Shown here piece after piece: positions 24,947 through 38,343 of a stretch of 64,000 bases of DNA (its first letter is position 1; the number at the start of each line of letters is the position of its first letter). Source of the stretch: Sphagnum magellanicum (lineage: Eukaryota; Streptophyta; Sphagnopsida; Sphagnales; Sphagnaceae); the NCBI GenBank assembly GCA_021904315.1, contig CM038913.1, positions 10,105,958 to 10,169,957 of the forward strand. The letters are read 5' to 3'. Below the pieces are notes generated by a model. The model saw nothing but the letters and a program-made list of their open reading frames with translations. It did not search any database and had not been told where the DNA came from. Both the position numbers and the translations under genes were made by a program.

Positions 24947-27900
24947 CTATGTTGCCAAGTTCCCAAAGATTGCTTTAATGTACACAGCAAGTGACCAAAG
25001 TGCAAGGCCTGCAGCAATGTATAGAAGAGCAACACCCGTTGCCCCTAATGCTCCCCCTCTGTGACAATTCACAAACAAAACATCATATCAAACAGCAAAT
25101 AGAACTATGTCCAGCAGACTATTCTGATTTCCCACATTTTACTTGTAGCTTAGAATGTGAAGCATGAATGTGTTTCACCTATAGCTTTTGCTCTGTTACA
25201 TGCAACAGATGTTCTCATTACCCATTAATGAGTTCATTTGAGTATATTCATAAGAACTGAGAACTTCTCATTACATACAATTTAACTCCTGAAAAAAAAA
25301 GGAGAAATGGCCCTACAATAGTCATGGATATTCCAGATCTGACAACAAACCAACAACAATCAGCAACCATGAAAAAGAGGAAACCCCATCCTATCCTAAA
25401 GAAATGAGGAACAAGGACCACCAGACAGAAATGAGGAGCTGTTTGAATGACAGTGATGGTCCTCCACTTGTTCCAGGAGCTTCAACAGCAACACGTGAGC
25501 CATTGACCACCTATGATAACTCAGTCATGACTATTGGCTAGCTCCATGAAAACCAAAAGAGAAAAAGAAGACAAAATACCCAAGAAGAAAGAGGAACACA
25601 GAAAGGGAAAAGGCCAGAAATGGGGAAAAAAACCAAAAAAGGAGAAAGAAAATAAAGAGAAGAAAGGAGGAGAACTTTGAGACAAGAATTTGAACTATGA
25701 TAATTGATTTGATGATAGTCAGACAAGACTTTAGGACCTATCTTACTAGGCCACCAGTCTTCAGTGGGCAGAATTGGGCAAATTCACTATCCATCCCTCT
25801 CTGAAGTCACATGGAGTTTACCTGCCATCTTGAGTGGCCAACAGCAGTGTGATTGCCACCATCTGTGAAGCCGTTTTCAGCTTTCCCAGGCTACTCACTG
25901 CCACAGCCTTCACAAAAAATTACTCACTAGCATAAGTCAATCTCTGTATTGTGCAGCCACCAATCAGTGAAAGTGCTTGTTTCTGAGCAAAACCAGCAAA
26001 ACCAAAATGAAGACAACGACAATGAGTGCAGTCAAAACCTCATGAGTGTCACTCACAAAGTGTATAGATATAATGTACAGAAAATATCTTTATAAGAATT
26101 GAAACTTTCAGAGCTCTTCTGATATCATGAGATGACCTGATGATAAGGTTATAGAAAAAAAATTATAGTTGAATGTTAAAAAAGGAATCACAGCAAATCA
26201 AACAAGAATGCTGTGACTAGAGAACAGACATGCAAAATGGAATGCAAAATATAACAAGATATAATAAAGAGTGGTATGAACCATAGCAACAAGTCATAGC
26301 AGGTTCAGTGACCATCAATAGCAATGCATCTGGTGGTGACTAGTTACCAGAAGATTCCCACTGACTTCATCAGCTCCCAGCATTAGTCATAGGGCAATGT
26401 GAGAAATTAACCAATATACCAATTTTCAGTTCCAAGTCTGGAGGCAACAGGAAGACACAGCCACAATGTTGGCCAGCTCAATCTAAAAAAAAACAAGTTG
26501 CCAGCAAGAAGAGCAAATACCTTGTGAAGATTGCCGCCCTGTGATGCCGCCCACTCCCGTAAAGCTGACATTGTGATCTGTCATGACTCCTCTTAATAAT
26601 CCCGCATCAGTTGGACTAAACCCTCACAAATTGAAACATCTTAGGCACATAAGGAGAACACCCCAGAAGTTTCATCAGTTTTAAACAGGCATAGTAGCAG
26701 ACCTATGATGGGAACTTTGGTTTCTATATAATTTGGTGATGGGTGCAACAGTTATCAAATTAACAAAATTCATCCATATCCGTTTCCCACAAACTCATGG
26801 GCTTTCTAGGAGTGGTACCTCGCGTCCAATTATGGCTATGGCTGGAAGAGGAAGAATCCATGGGTGGAGCCTCGCCCAGGGCATTGCCAGTGGCCTTGTG
26901 CATAGCAGCACCAGTGCAGCTGCCACCATTAACTGCAAGAGTCACACATGCATAATTCCTCCTGCTGGAACCACATACAAATGAAGCATCCACAAACAAT
27001 TTTTTTTCTAGAGTTTATGAATGGAAACACTGTCACTATGTCAGCTCTAGCATCAATGGATATGAATTATTTTGCACCGTAGATCCTGTTGTCTGGTTAA
27101 CAAGGCCCCTAAACCACAAATAGTTTGGTCTACACACCAGCACTGACCTTGTCAGCAACAGGATCCAGAAAAGCTCCAAATTCAGAAATGACACCCATCT
27201 GTGGACCAAAAGACCACTAATTTCAATGCTGTACTAATTACTGGTAACAACTCAATGAGCAAAAAAATCCTGAAACTTGACTCACTTTGGTGCATGATAC
27301 AAAAGAAAAAAAATGTGCACATTTTAGGGGGAAGAGGCAAATTACCTTGCGGGCAAGATAACCATCAAGCCAATCTGTTAGTGCTGCTGCTACAAAAATT
27401 GTGGTTCCAGCTACTGCTGCATACTCTTCTGACAAGTAGAATACTGCTCCAGAGACCCACACAAAATGTCCACAAGTACTTCAAATGCCCAGGTTTAGCC
27501 AGTCTGGTGCTAAAGGTTCTTTCCATGGAAGTTGTATGAACCAGGCAGGGTTCACATAGGGCTGGTTAAACTCCTGGTGTGCAATCTGGGAACTCCACAA
27601 TAGATTAAAGAGAGTAAAGCAGTGCAGCAGCAACTGCATGGTTGAAAGGAACATATGTTCCTAATTTCATTGCTTGCTTCGAAACCTGAAGCTCACCCCA
27701 AGGGATGATGATGTCTCAGTGGTATGTAAACACTGAACCCTAAACCCTAAACCCTGTTTGGTGTCACAAACGTCTTGGGTTCAAACCCACTAGTGAGCAG
27801 GTGAAAGCCTTGCAGTGTCCTTTGCCACGGGGCCTCACTTGGGGTATAGCTAACAGCTTGTCAGTTGGATCTGCTGTTGTGCCGTCCCCCCCCCCCCCCC

Positions 27901-28598
27901 CCCCCCAAAAGACCTGAAGCCCGTACTAACCCTACACTCCACACCCTAAAATTCTGCATGCAATGAAACAACTACAAAACTTGAATCAAGAAAAAAGGCT
28001 GAGGATCGAAGTTTCTTCTTCTCCTCCCATGCTGATTTGTGAGATCATCACTACTATTAGGCAGGTTGGTTTGCATGAAGAATAGCCTCCCTTAAGTTTG
28101 AGACGACGACCCGTGGAAGGAGAATTAGAAGCTCATACCTGTAAGCAATGCAGGCACGGCTGCCACCCGGCACAAAGTCAAAATCGTAGGCAACGTGAGC
28201 AGCTTAGTTGGTTTTGAAACTCTCCCAGAGATTTCCAGCAGCTCCTTTCCATCCTCACCAGCATTCGCACTTACAGCTTTAAAGAAAAACACATCATCTC
28301 TTTTGTTGCCGCAGCTTCTGCTCTTCCTCCCACCGATAAAAACTTCATCGCTCCTTCTTCTCCTTCCGAGTCCAAATCCCTCACGGAAGCCCAGAATTCC
28401 GAGATTCCGAAAACAACTCCCGACAAAACACCCAGAAGTTTTAGACCTCAGTTTCCAGGAGCTTCTCCCTGGCAATTCATGGCCACTGGAAAACCTAGAA
28501 GACGACAATAATGATGACGACCACCACGACAACGTTGCCATGGAGGGTAGATGTGAGAGCAATGCAGGAACACAAACATTGTTCTGCAAAACAGACAT
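24947..28598 (-). CDS. PGPS1: CDP-diacylglycerol-glycerol-3-phosphate phosphatidyltransferase (PGP synthase)
   Basis: Seven exons in transcript order: 28598-28139, 27446-27346, 27198-27148, 26932-26819, 26577-26521, 25907-25822, 25058-24947. All introns are GT-AG and the phases join to 326 codons. The ATG follows an in-frame TAG two codons upstream; a second Met lies at residue 20. Residues 1 to about 95 are rich in Ser, Arg and Gly, like a plastid or mitochondrial targeting peptide. The CDP-alcohol phosphotransferase signature is complete across exons 2-3: DG-x2-AR-x8-G-x3-D-x3-D, with D181, G182, A185, R186, G195, D199 and D203. Hydrophobic segments follow, such as LMVAAALVLLC and IAIIGRE, then ITMSALREWAASQGGN and a C-terminal membrane segment. 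The enzyme makes phosphatidylglycerophosphate from CDP-diacylglycerol and glycerol-3-phosphate, the committed step to phosphatidylglycerol and cardiolipin. It converges with FBL11, 3.4 kb away. Confidence 0.92.
27736..27755. repeat. Interstitial telomere-type repeat in PGPS intron 1
   Basis: Nearly three units of the plant telomere sequence, CCCTAAA, lie inside intron 1. Confidence 0.8.
27886..27906. repeat. Poly-C tract, 21 bases
   Basis: A run of 21 C within intron 1 of the PGP synthase gene, followed by AAAA. Its exact length may be affected by sequencing error. Confidence 0.85.
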
Positions 28599-31559
28599 CG
28601 TCTATGGTCAAAACATAAGATCATCCCCCAGCGGAGCTCGATATGTGACCCTGCAAAAATATTTCTCACATGGAAGTTTACTATTTACTTTTTTGCAACC
28701 CCACCCATAAAACTAAAACTGGGACTGCAAATAGGTGGGAGACTACTACGGTAATAGCAAACCACCTCAACCAATCATTATAATTATCCAATCAGAAACA
28801 TGGGGCGACAGTCAAATCATAATTATCACACTCTTATTTGGCAGGCCCCTTTTACTACGTGAGAAAATGCTGGGCCAAAATCATTTTGCTGATTCAACCG
28901 GCAAATGTTTCGTTTTCTTCATCTAATTTTAATGTGCAGGGGCATGTACTGAGCACGCCTGGGAATGCTATTAGATCAAAATCCACAAACCAAGATTATT
29001 GACGACAAGCTATCCGAAACTGCCAGAAAATCCAATATCTAAAATCAAATCTCTTCGCAAACTTCATCCTTTCTCTTCAGATGGGATAACAAAACACAAA
29101 ACGACGAAGCTCCAAGACTCTTGCTCAAACACCTCTGCTCACATTTGTGGATCTCTCATACATTTGAACATATCTCATACTTAGACAATTTTCTTCTTTA
29201 CTTTCTGCACCGAGCTTTTTTGCATTTCCTCAAAAGGAGTCAAAATTGTCAAAATTTTGTCTCTACCACCCCCTAAAGGGCAGAACCAACAAATGCTGAA
29301 AACCTTGGCAAGCAATCAACACAAAAGACTGTGAAAAGCTCATGCAATCAAGTGGCACCTTTTGTGCATACAATCACAATTGTATGCTTTTCAATTTCAT
29401 AAAATTGGAGTTGGAAGAAATGCAAAAATATGGTAAGTGGGGAATTGGGTTTAGGGTTTAGGGTTTAGGTATTATATATTAAAAAATTATTCCGATTAGG
29501 CACTTTTGATTGGGTTTTTAAAAATTGAACACATTAAGGTATAATCTTTTAACATTAGACAAATACATAAATTGATTGAAAAATGGTTCCTATGGTACCA
29601 AGTAATGGAGATTTGAGTTTCCAACATGATATTTGTTTGTCATTTACACTTGGACGGCTATGTGAGTCTTTTAAAAATATATATAAAATGAGGCATTTGC
29701 TGATTCTTTCTCTCATTTAAGATATATTGAGACTTGAGTGTTTTAACAAAACAATTTTTGTACAATTTAGCACTTTTTTGAAATTTTTATTGGTGAAAAT
29801 TAAGCACTCTTTGAAATTATTTCAGAAGATTTAGCACTTTGGTCAAAAATAAAACTTTAAATTCTATTGAGCACTTTGTTTTTAATTAATTTCATTAATT
29901 TCTCCTTAACCCACTATCCACCTACAATACAACCACTCCTTGCTCATAGGTGCAAGAAGGCTCACGTACATGAAATGTGACTGGGCTGGCGAACATATTT
30001 TATATTCTCTTTAATTTTAAACCCATAAAAATAGTTTTTCCCCCTTCTTCCATTCTTACTCTTCCTTTGAACTTGCTTCTTAGTTTTATTTTCCTTTTTC
30101 TTTTCTTACTTTTTTTACATAATAATCTGGAAACCATCTTTTTTAATTTCTTGGAAATTTTTAATTTTTTCCTTTAAATTAAAGCAATCCCTTGAATGGT
30201 TGTAATGGGGGGTTTGTTTTTAAAAAACTTTTGTGATATCAAAATCTTGGTGATTTTTTTCAAGAATTACCAAAATAAGTCAAATTTATAGTAGGAAAAA
30301 AAAAATTCAATTTTTTGGTTTAAGAAACAACAAAATTTGTTGGAAAACAATTAATAGTTGTAATATGAAAATTTGTGAATAATTAATCTATTGTGTGCTA
30401 CCATATTGGCATTTACATCAATGTCCAAAAATCACACAAAATAAAATTGAAACATCTTAATTGTTGCATTAGACCTAAATCACCCCCCTACCGAGGACCA
30501 AGGTTTATTTAAGTCAAATAACAATGTAGGAAACTCCTATTATGAAATCCACCATGAATGAACACCCTAGTTTTAAAGTGAGAAAACTAATAAGCCACAT
30601 GTAAATGTGAGGTTCATCATTAATCATTTATGTGCAATCCCCAAATCCCTAGCCAAGTGTGAATGATTGTGAAAGAAAAACTTAGGATAATCTTATTATC
30701 TAATCATAGAACTAAATACTTAAATACATTTGGTGCACCAAAAACAAAACCATTTTAAAATTGGTTTCCTTTAACGTTGATGTTAAACATCATGTATGCT
30801 TCAAGAACATTAATCACAAATCAATATAGTAATGGCCTTCAAAGACTACCCACACAACATACATTGTAGGTTGGCAAAGATCACTATTAAGGATGAATAA
30901 ATTTGGCCATCCACATTGGGAAGATGAGATGATGTGCAATTAAGCACATGGTCCTTCCATGTCTAACCATCTCAACCCTCCAACAACAATACTCCAAAAG
31001 GTAAAACCTTTTGCACATGTAAAATAACACACCTCACAATCACATCCACATAATCAATATTGTTTATTGCAAGTACACAAAATTTAATGATTCAAATTTA
31101 TGGACCTGAAGTTGATGACCACCTTTCATATAAAGGCATAACATAACATATTTTGATGTTGAACAATTGCGAAATATTTCATTGCCATTGGCATTACATG
31201 TGAAAACAAGGTTATTCATTATTCACATGCTTGAAACCACACGTTTAGATCATCCAAATTCCCTATTACCATAACATCATTTTAAATCGAAATTAATAGC
31301 TTGGGTTCATAGCCAAACAATAGGAAATATTCAAGAAAGGGTTGTTAATTAAACCTACATCCCATAAGTAACCATGGTAGTTACAAATCCCAGTTTCTAT
31401 TGTGATGTTTTTAGAGTCCATATTTCCATAGACCTCACCTAAACATTTGTACCATTTGTTCAATTGGATTTGCTTTGGATTGATTAATTGAGACTAGCTT
31501 GGTGTTGATCCCTTGTTGGTTGCACTTTTCCCTTTTTGAATTTTCCCAAATCCCTGGCC
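28599..31559. other. PGP synthase upstream region and AT-rich DNA
   Basis: The promoter and 5' UTR of the PGP synthase gene must lie just above 28598, but I see no certain TATA box. Further on, a degenerate tandem motif TTTAGCACTTTTTTGAAATT recurs near 29765-29880, and a TTTAGGG run lies at 29447. No gene was recognised. Confidence 0.5.
29447..29469. repeat. Interstitial TTTAGGG repeat
   Basis: Three consecutive units of the plant telomere repeat in AT-rich intergenic DNA. Confidence 0.85.
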
Positions 31560-32434
31560 CTTCTCAACATTTGAGGTTTGTGATTGGCCATGTCACAACT
31601 TTGAATGTAGTGTGAAACAATGATTCACATCATGTCCATATGTGTTAAAATGGGAAGATGATTGGTTAAAATTATGGTTGGAGGTGATGGCTTTAGGTGG
31701 GTTGAAACAATCTTGTTTTTTATGTGGCCTACTACACCTTCAACATTTGTTTTCTCCATTTTGTTCAATTGAATATAATAAGAAAACGCCACTTGATTCA
31801 TGTTTGACCCTTTTAATCTTTTGTGGCATGGTGTTATGTGCCTAACCACATGGTTGTTGAGTCCATCACGATGTCAAGGAATTCCTTGAGTTGTATATAT
31901 TGAATTCGAGGATGACCACATGTTCCTCCATCATATTCATTTTAATGTGTTTTGACAATTGGAAAACATTTGCAGGGTGGGTTATGCAGGTTGAAGTAAC
32001 ATGACATTTCACGCTTAACGTTATTTTTTTTTGTTTAAAATCCCATATTGAAACTAAATTGTTTGGGCTTTGGTAACACTTTATGTCATCATAATCAACC
32101 TACACATCCGTGCATGGGCCTTTCATAAACTCTCATGTGGTTTACACTATAACTCTAGCAAACTTTGCAATTTTTCCATTTGGACTCCTAATGATTCTTC
32201 CACAACTAGGTTGAATGTTAACAAAAAATCTTGTGTACTAATGGAAGGGCCAGTAGTTTCTCCATTTTCAAAGGCTCCACTTGGAAAAAGTTTTTCCAAT
32301 TCTAGTGGCTTTTCAAATTTTAGTGGTTCCATTGCCACTAACACTTTTCTTTCATTTGTTGAAGTATTACCGAGAGTTGTTGATGCATTACTTGGCACAA
32401 CAATCCCTTGAGTGATGGAAACATAATCGGGCAA
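31560..32434 (-). pseudogene. Decayed retrotransposon gag-like frame with zinc-knuckle remnant
   Basis: On the minus strand, around 31745-31590, one frame reads C-x2-C-x3-H-x4-C followed by FNPPKAITSNHNFNQSSS and YGHDVNHCFTLH. This looks like a pair of zinc-knuckle motifs from a gag polyprotein. One of the two residues between the first cysteines is now a stop. About 400-700 bp upstream on the same strand is an open stretch (32147-32434) containing VLVAMEPLKFEKPLELEKLF and STQDFLLTFNLVVEESLG, plausibly the N-terminal part. Frames change and stops are frequent. No LTRs or pol domains were identified around it, so the assignment rests on the knuckle pattern alone. Confidence 0.45.
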
Positions 32435-32439
32435 CCAAT

Positions 32440-35400
32440 ATAGGTGCCATTATTCAATGTCAATCTCATGAACATGTTTGAATTCATGATCATCCATAGG
32501 CATTTCTTCTAAATGTTGGAATAAACCATTCCATGCCATGGAAAGTGTGAACAATTGGGGATTATGCATTTGTTGCATATCACATTAATTGTTGAACTTT
32601 TGGATGAAATCGTTTTAGTCAATGATGCCAACCACCCTTGAACACCATCAAGGTTCCTTGGTGGTTCCATATATGTTTTCCATGTCTCACAACAACAATG
32701 TGTTGATCAAACTTGGAGGTGAACTTGTTTTTAAGTGTGAATAATCATCGCTAGATAAAGATGAAGGTGTTGTGGATCATTTAAACTTCACCCTTCACCT
32801 AGTAAACCCATTGGTACCCCCCAAAATATCCCATGTTATAGGATCTTGTGTCACCTTCATGGTGATCCCTAACCTTAATATAAGATAACCAAACTTTAAC
32901 CCAAAGCCGAGATGTGTGAACATGTAAGCATACCTTAATTTAAAAAAGGAATTGCATCCATAAAAATTCAGGGCCAACAAAAATTGGACACATTGTGAAC
33001 ATAACAAATGTGGTTTATTGGCTATGCATCAACACAATCTCACCACCACAAACAAATAATGAAATACTTAACGAACAAATTCAAAACATTTGCAATAACA
33101 CGAACCCCTTATGACTTACATTCAACTAAACTTAATCACTATCTAAGGGCAATTCAAAAGTCAAGTAAGACCTTCACAATAATCAAAATTGGTTGGTACT
33201 TTTGTCCCACATTTAGCCATTAACCACACCAATTGCAACCCCAAGGTTCATTGTGATAGTTAACATGTGTGAGATGGCTTGTAGTTTTTCACCTTAGGTT
33301 TCCCACTATGGAATATGCATGGGTTTTTGAAAGGTTAACCCAAGAACGTGTGCTTGTTCTTAAGTGTTGACCAATGGCACACAATTTAGCAAACCCCCTA
33401 CCCTTTGAATATAAATGAGAACTCAACCAATATAATGATATGAAACTATCATTCCTATCAATAACACAAAATGTCAATGAACTTTTAATTCAACATAATC
33501 CCCATTATTGTAATTTTTGTTTGGGAATTATGACAGGAATCCAAAATATTTCACATTTATTTGATGGTGCAACATTGCATCACTTGTGGGGTACAATTAT
33601 GTTGATGTATTAACATAAACATTTAATTAATTGTTAAACAATTGACCAAAAAATTTGCACACACACCATCTCCTTGCATGCTTCATAAACATCTTCCAAC
33701 TTCTTTGCACACACATAGATCTCCTTTCCATGCATTCAATAGTGTAGATGACATTCCAATTGGATTTCATATGCAAAAGGTATGAAATTTCGAAAAACAA
33801 TTCCAAGTTAAACTATTCACCAACGAACAATTCCAATTTCTTTGAACATGTCACCCACAAAACAATTGTTCACCAATGAATAACTCCAAAATTGTGGGGT
33901 TGTTCACTAGTGAACATGTTGAATCCATCCATTAATTGCCAACAAATTGCACTGATGTCAATAAATGATTGTTTTCAAATAGGTGAATGTTTTGATTTTT
34001 GTTAACGAACAACTGTTGTTGACATTTTTTTTTCTTTATTTATAAATTTAAAAATGGATGAAATTCTTTTAGATCCAAATTATGGATGGACACACTTGCA
34101 TATGGATCAGAAAATTTGAAAAAAATAAAAAATAAAAAGGTCATTTGGTAAGTTTGGATTGGTGCCAAACCTACCCACTAGGTTCAAAAAATAAAAATAA
34201 AAATAAATTAAAGGAGGTTTAGATTGAACCTTTCATAATCCTTATCATGAAACTATTATGAAGCTTGTGAATTGTTGGACCTTGCTAAACCTAATATGTT
34301 CAAACCAAGGTTCATTAGAGCTCAACGAAGTTTGACAATGACATTGTTGAGTTCATGGTCATCGCAACATCGTAACATTCTCCATTTTTTGTTGTTATAT
34401 TAGTAGTTATTATCGACAATTGCAAAACAAAATGACAACCATGATGGGGCTGAAACATCTCCCTATCCACCCACCTTACCCCCTTCTTGGTAGAACTTAA
34501 TTGGATGTTGGAACTTTAAACTCCAACAACAATATTGGTGGTAATGACCTTTTGCTATCACTAGTGTTTCACTTTTCATTTGTTGAACACAAAAAAAAAG
34601 AAAAAAAAAGAGAGAGAGGGATGGAAAGGGGGGCTTTGCTACACAAGTAAGCCTTCCCTATTGTTTTTGGATTTTTTTTCCTTCACAAAGCCACCAAGGG
34701 TTGTTCCTCACAAGATTTTTTTCATGTTTTTTTTCACATTCTAGGATAGCTTGCAAGTCTTACTACTAAGAGTTCAAGTTCCTAGGGTGAGATATAATCA
34801 CTATAGACAAAATGAACTAAACCCAACAACTTGTCATGAGGCGTTCAAGCAAAAACTTTCATGCACAATACAAACTAAAACTTATGCTTAACATAAAAAT
34901 TTAGATGCAACACAAATAATTCAATTAATTTTGTTGATTGAAAATATTATCCACATACAACAACAAAAATCCAAGCCCAAAATATAGATTTTTAAAAAAA
35001 TACAAAATCATGTGCAAAAGAAACTTGCATATAAAACAAAAAAAATTACAAAAAGAAAAACATTATGTTTTTAAATCTCAAATCATCAAAAGTGATTTGA
35101 AAACTCACAACTTGGTATTATATCCCAAACATCAAATAACCCAAATGACATTCACACTTGAATTAGTTCCAAGCTAAAATATAGTTTTATGCTAACCCAA
35201 CTTATCATTAAATTAATTGTGACTTTTAAAAACAACTAAACTAGCTCTCTTGACAAATCCATTCCCTATTATAAGTTGCAATTTTAAAACTAGAACCACA
35301 AACCATTTATTTTTATTTTGAAAATAATCCATAGTGTTAGGTAAATTTGACCAGCTTCTCTTTCCAAGGATAACCAGTGTTGTGTGATTTAAAAAAAACA

Positions 35401-36660
35401 GATAACCTTTGGTTCTAGTTTTGATTTTATTTGGATCTTCTTTGGGTGTAGATTTGATCCAATTTTTTTGATAAAAAAACCCTATAGTTCTAGTTATGAG
35501 ACAATTTTTTTAATTCAAAATTTTTTGAACTTGATTCGAAATTGAGTCTAGTTTCACATAGACATTACACACTTCTTTATACTAGATATTGTATAGATAG
35601 GAAGTTTTATATCTAATTTAAATTAACATTTATATGGCTATGGGGTTCAACAATTGATAAAAAATAATATTCAACTTTGAATTAAACCTATTTGTTAATG
35701 CTTCAAAAACAATTCAACTTGTCCATTTAAAAAATTTGCCTTTGTTTTCAAAAATGTTTTTTCATGGTTTTGGTTTTGAGTTTGGATTTAACAAAAGACT
35801 AGTTCCAACAAAACGATGTGACCTAAGGTCCATGTCACAAAAACCTAATCTCAAAGCCCTATTTTTAACAATGGAAACTGAAACCCTCATAACACAAGTG
35901 TTAAACGCATCAATTTCAAAAGTTACAAATTTCAGTGAATTTTTTCAATGATTTTTGAGACCAAAAAACTGGCAAAGTTTGTTCTAGTGCAAATTCAACT
36001 AATTTTACTAAGTTTTTGAAGAACATTGCCAAAATTTTGATATCAAAAAATTGAAAAAGAAACCTTGCTTTTTATTTATTTCAATGATGAAATTATATTA
36101 GTTTGTTAATGGGGCGAAGTATCAGTTTACATTTTGAAACAATCATTGGCAAGAAGCATAAATCAAAGGCCCATAATTATGTTTATAAAAGAAGGAAAAA
36201 AATCACCTTTGATTTAGTAAGTAACATCACTTTAAAATAACTTTACAAAACCAAAAAAAAGAAAAAGAAGTACTCAGCCTAAGATTTTAGTTAAGAGGTG
36301 TCATTTTGTATTTTAAATTTTAGGTTATTTAAAATACATGCTAAATAGGCATTTTCAATCAAATGCATGGTCTCATACCCTAGCAGAGAACTGATGTTGT
36401 TTAGGGTTTAGGGTTTATCTCCACATCTCAAATTGCCAGTATGCTAGCACTATAGACATCAATTCTTTCTTTTGATTGTGCCTTATGAGAACAGATATGG
36501 AAAAGAGCTATGTGGCTATGATGTATTGCCCACCTTTCTTTTTGTTTTGAATGCAAAATTGACAATGGAAAGGGGTTTTGACTGCAACATTTGTAATTGA
36601 AAGGGGGGTCTGTTGTGCAACAGCCATCAGCTCCATTTGATCAAGAACTCTGGGCCAGCC
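32440..36660. other. AT-rich repeat-derived DNA, no gene seen
   Basis: No conserved frame was recognised. There are A- and T-rich runs, a short GA-rich tract near 34607-34620 and a TTTAGGG doublet at 36400. Confidence 0.5.
36400..36417. repeat. Interstitial TTTAGGG repeat
   Basis: Two and a half units of the plant telomere repeat. Confidence 0.75.
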
Positions 36661-36685
36661 CTTTTTTCTTTTTTCTTTTTTTACG

Positions 36686-36936
36686 GGCTACATAGAGCCA
36701 TAAAGGGAAATTGAAAAATTAAAAGTGCTAAAACCAAGTGCTTTGTGAGATTTTCAATAGTCAGAATTCGACCAAAATTTAAGAAAAATCACCAGATTTC
36801 TCTATACATGGGTCAAGAAGCTAGCCAAAAATATAGAAGGATGTTTTTCAGAAAATCACTTTCATATTTAGCTTGTAGCCAAATTTGGCTGAATCTTTCC
36901 TATGGATCATCGTCACTTTGGCTACATCACAAAATT
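36686..36936. repeat. Dispersed GGCTACAT family, full copy A (251 bp)
   Basis: It begins GGCTACATAGAGCC and ends GGCTACATCACAAAATT. Inside are AAAAGTGCTAAAA, AGTCAGAATTCGACCAAAAT, a palindromic GCCAAATTTGGC core and GGATCATCGTCACTTTGGC. Copy B at 42966-43216 has the same length and block order. Partial copies lie near 1000, 42720, 48760, 48965, 58240 and 58550. It has no coding capacity, and I could not define terminal inverted repeats or a target duplication. Confidence 0.75.
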
Positions 36937-36989
36937 AGAGAAAAAAAACATGGCTAAACTGGGCCTGCTGTTGGTCAAGTTCTCATAAT

Positions 36990-37112
36990 GTACTTTTCGT
37001 AAGAACCACATTACCATGAACTCTTTGAAGTTGCTGTTGCAAATCTACATGCCATGTGGCCAAGTGAAGGTTGAGGAGCTGCAGAGGGACCCATTTTGCT
37101 GATGATGAGCAT
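36990..37112 (+). repeat. Diverged duplicate of the PHT1 leader intron
   Basis: The sequence from GTACTTTT through AAGAACC, CTTTGAAGTTGCTG, CATGTGG, GGTTGAGG and GCTGCAGAG to a GATGAGCATGG block aligns in order with 43991-44152, the leader region of the PHT1 gene, at roughly four in five bases by eye. In the PHT1 copy an (AG)18 run sits where this copy has only CAGAGGGACC. No PHT1 coding sequence follows here. A full GGCTACAT-family copy lies just upstream, as it also does near PHT1, so the two loci share a larger ancestral block. Confidence 0.7.
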
Positions 37113-38343
37113 GGGTTTTCTTTGTGCAAGCACAATATCACACATTTGTTGGCCTTGCCTTGGCAGGGAAGGATATTGTGTTTAGATTCATTATAGAGTA
37201 TAGTAGCTTAAGGGATTTTCACCACTAGGTAATTATAGGTCTATTTTTATATGAGGATTTTTGAAAGATGATATTTTGGCTTGTGTTGAAACTTGAGATT
37301 CGTTATAGAATTGTAATACCTTGAAGGATTTTGGTTTCTTGTACAGGATGTTTGGAAGATTATATTTTTGCATGCTGAAATATTTGAGTTTCCATAATTC
37401 TTCTTTTGCCTTGAGATAATTTTTAAATATAAATGGCAAGACCACAGTGTGACACACCCCGAGTTCTTCTCAAGAAAAGTTTGTGGCATTGTTGTTCTCA
37501 ATCAAGCTAAAGTTATCACATTTTGAGGTACTGGGAAGCTCCCTGACCAGAGAAGACATTACAACATGTGGAAATGTTGCCCTGTTTGGATCCTTCACCA
37601 TACAAACACATGAGGGATGTAGCAAGAATTTCATGAAATCTTTTGGGTTTTGCAACTTTGTAGTTACAGATACCAGAGGATCACAAACATGCAGTTCCTT
37701 TTACATAGAACTGGGTGGGCAAATTACCCTCTCTTAACAACCAGAGATCATTCTTTGTGTTGTTTGACTGAGGTAGTGGGTGATTTTGGGTTCACATGCA
37801 GTGGCATGAGTATTTTGTGGAGATTATTGCTTTGCTTTCAAAAATGCAACATAAACTCAGGATGCAGATTTTGTATAATGGCTACAGTACTAGCCAGCAG
37901 CTTGTCTGAAGAAATCACTGAACATATGGAAGGCTGGGCTGCAGCTAAGATGGTCCTCAAGAAAGCCTTGTAGTGTGTTTGAGCTCACCTCTCCGTTTTG
38001 GGCATTTTTGACAGGCATCTGATACACAGCCTTTCAATAAGCTGAAGAAAATCTGCAATCTGCCAATGTTAGTGAACTAGTAATCAAAGAAGAGGATGCA
38101 TTCTTCTTTGTTGGCTTATTTGTAACTAGATAGCCATTTTCCTTGAATAGTTACCAGTATACAGTTGCTTTTTTGATTAGGTCTCAAAACATCTTGAATT
38201 CTTGGACAAGCATTTACCAGCATCATCAGAGGTGGCATTAAATTTTCTGAGAATTGCAAATCTGAGAACGTGGAAATCCATGAAAAGCGCCCCAAATAAT
38301 GCATTGTTATTGTGTCTGTTTTGCTCATGAAAAAGATTGTACA
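37113..38343. other. Non-coding region, no gene recognised
   Basis: Somewhat less AT-rich than the flanks. Short frames on both strands (for example 37483-37737) show no conserved motif. It may be decayed flank of the duplicated PHT1 leader block. Confidence 0.4.

Noticed and set aside
28195..28710. 171-codon plus-strand frame over PGPS1 exon 1
   Set aside because: It is antisense to the targeting-peptide exon of PGP synthase, whose frame is supported by splice phase and the downstream signature.
34555..34575. CACTAGTG as a possible CACTA transposon end
   Set aside because: The word is its own palindrome; no subterminal GCAACTA motifs lie on either side.
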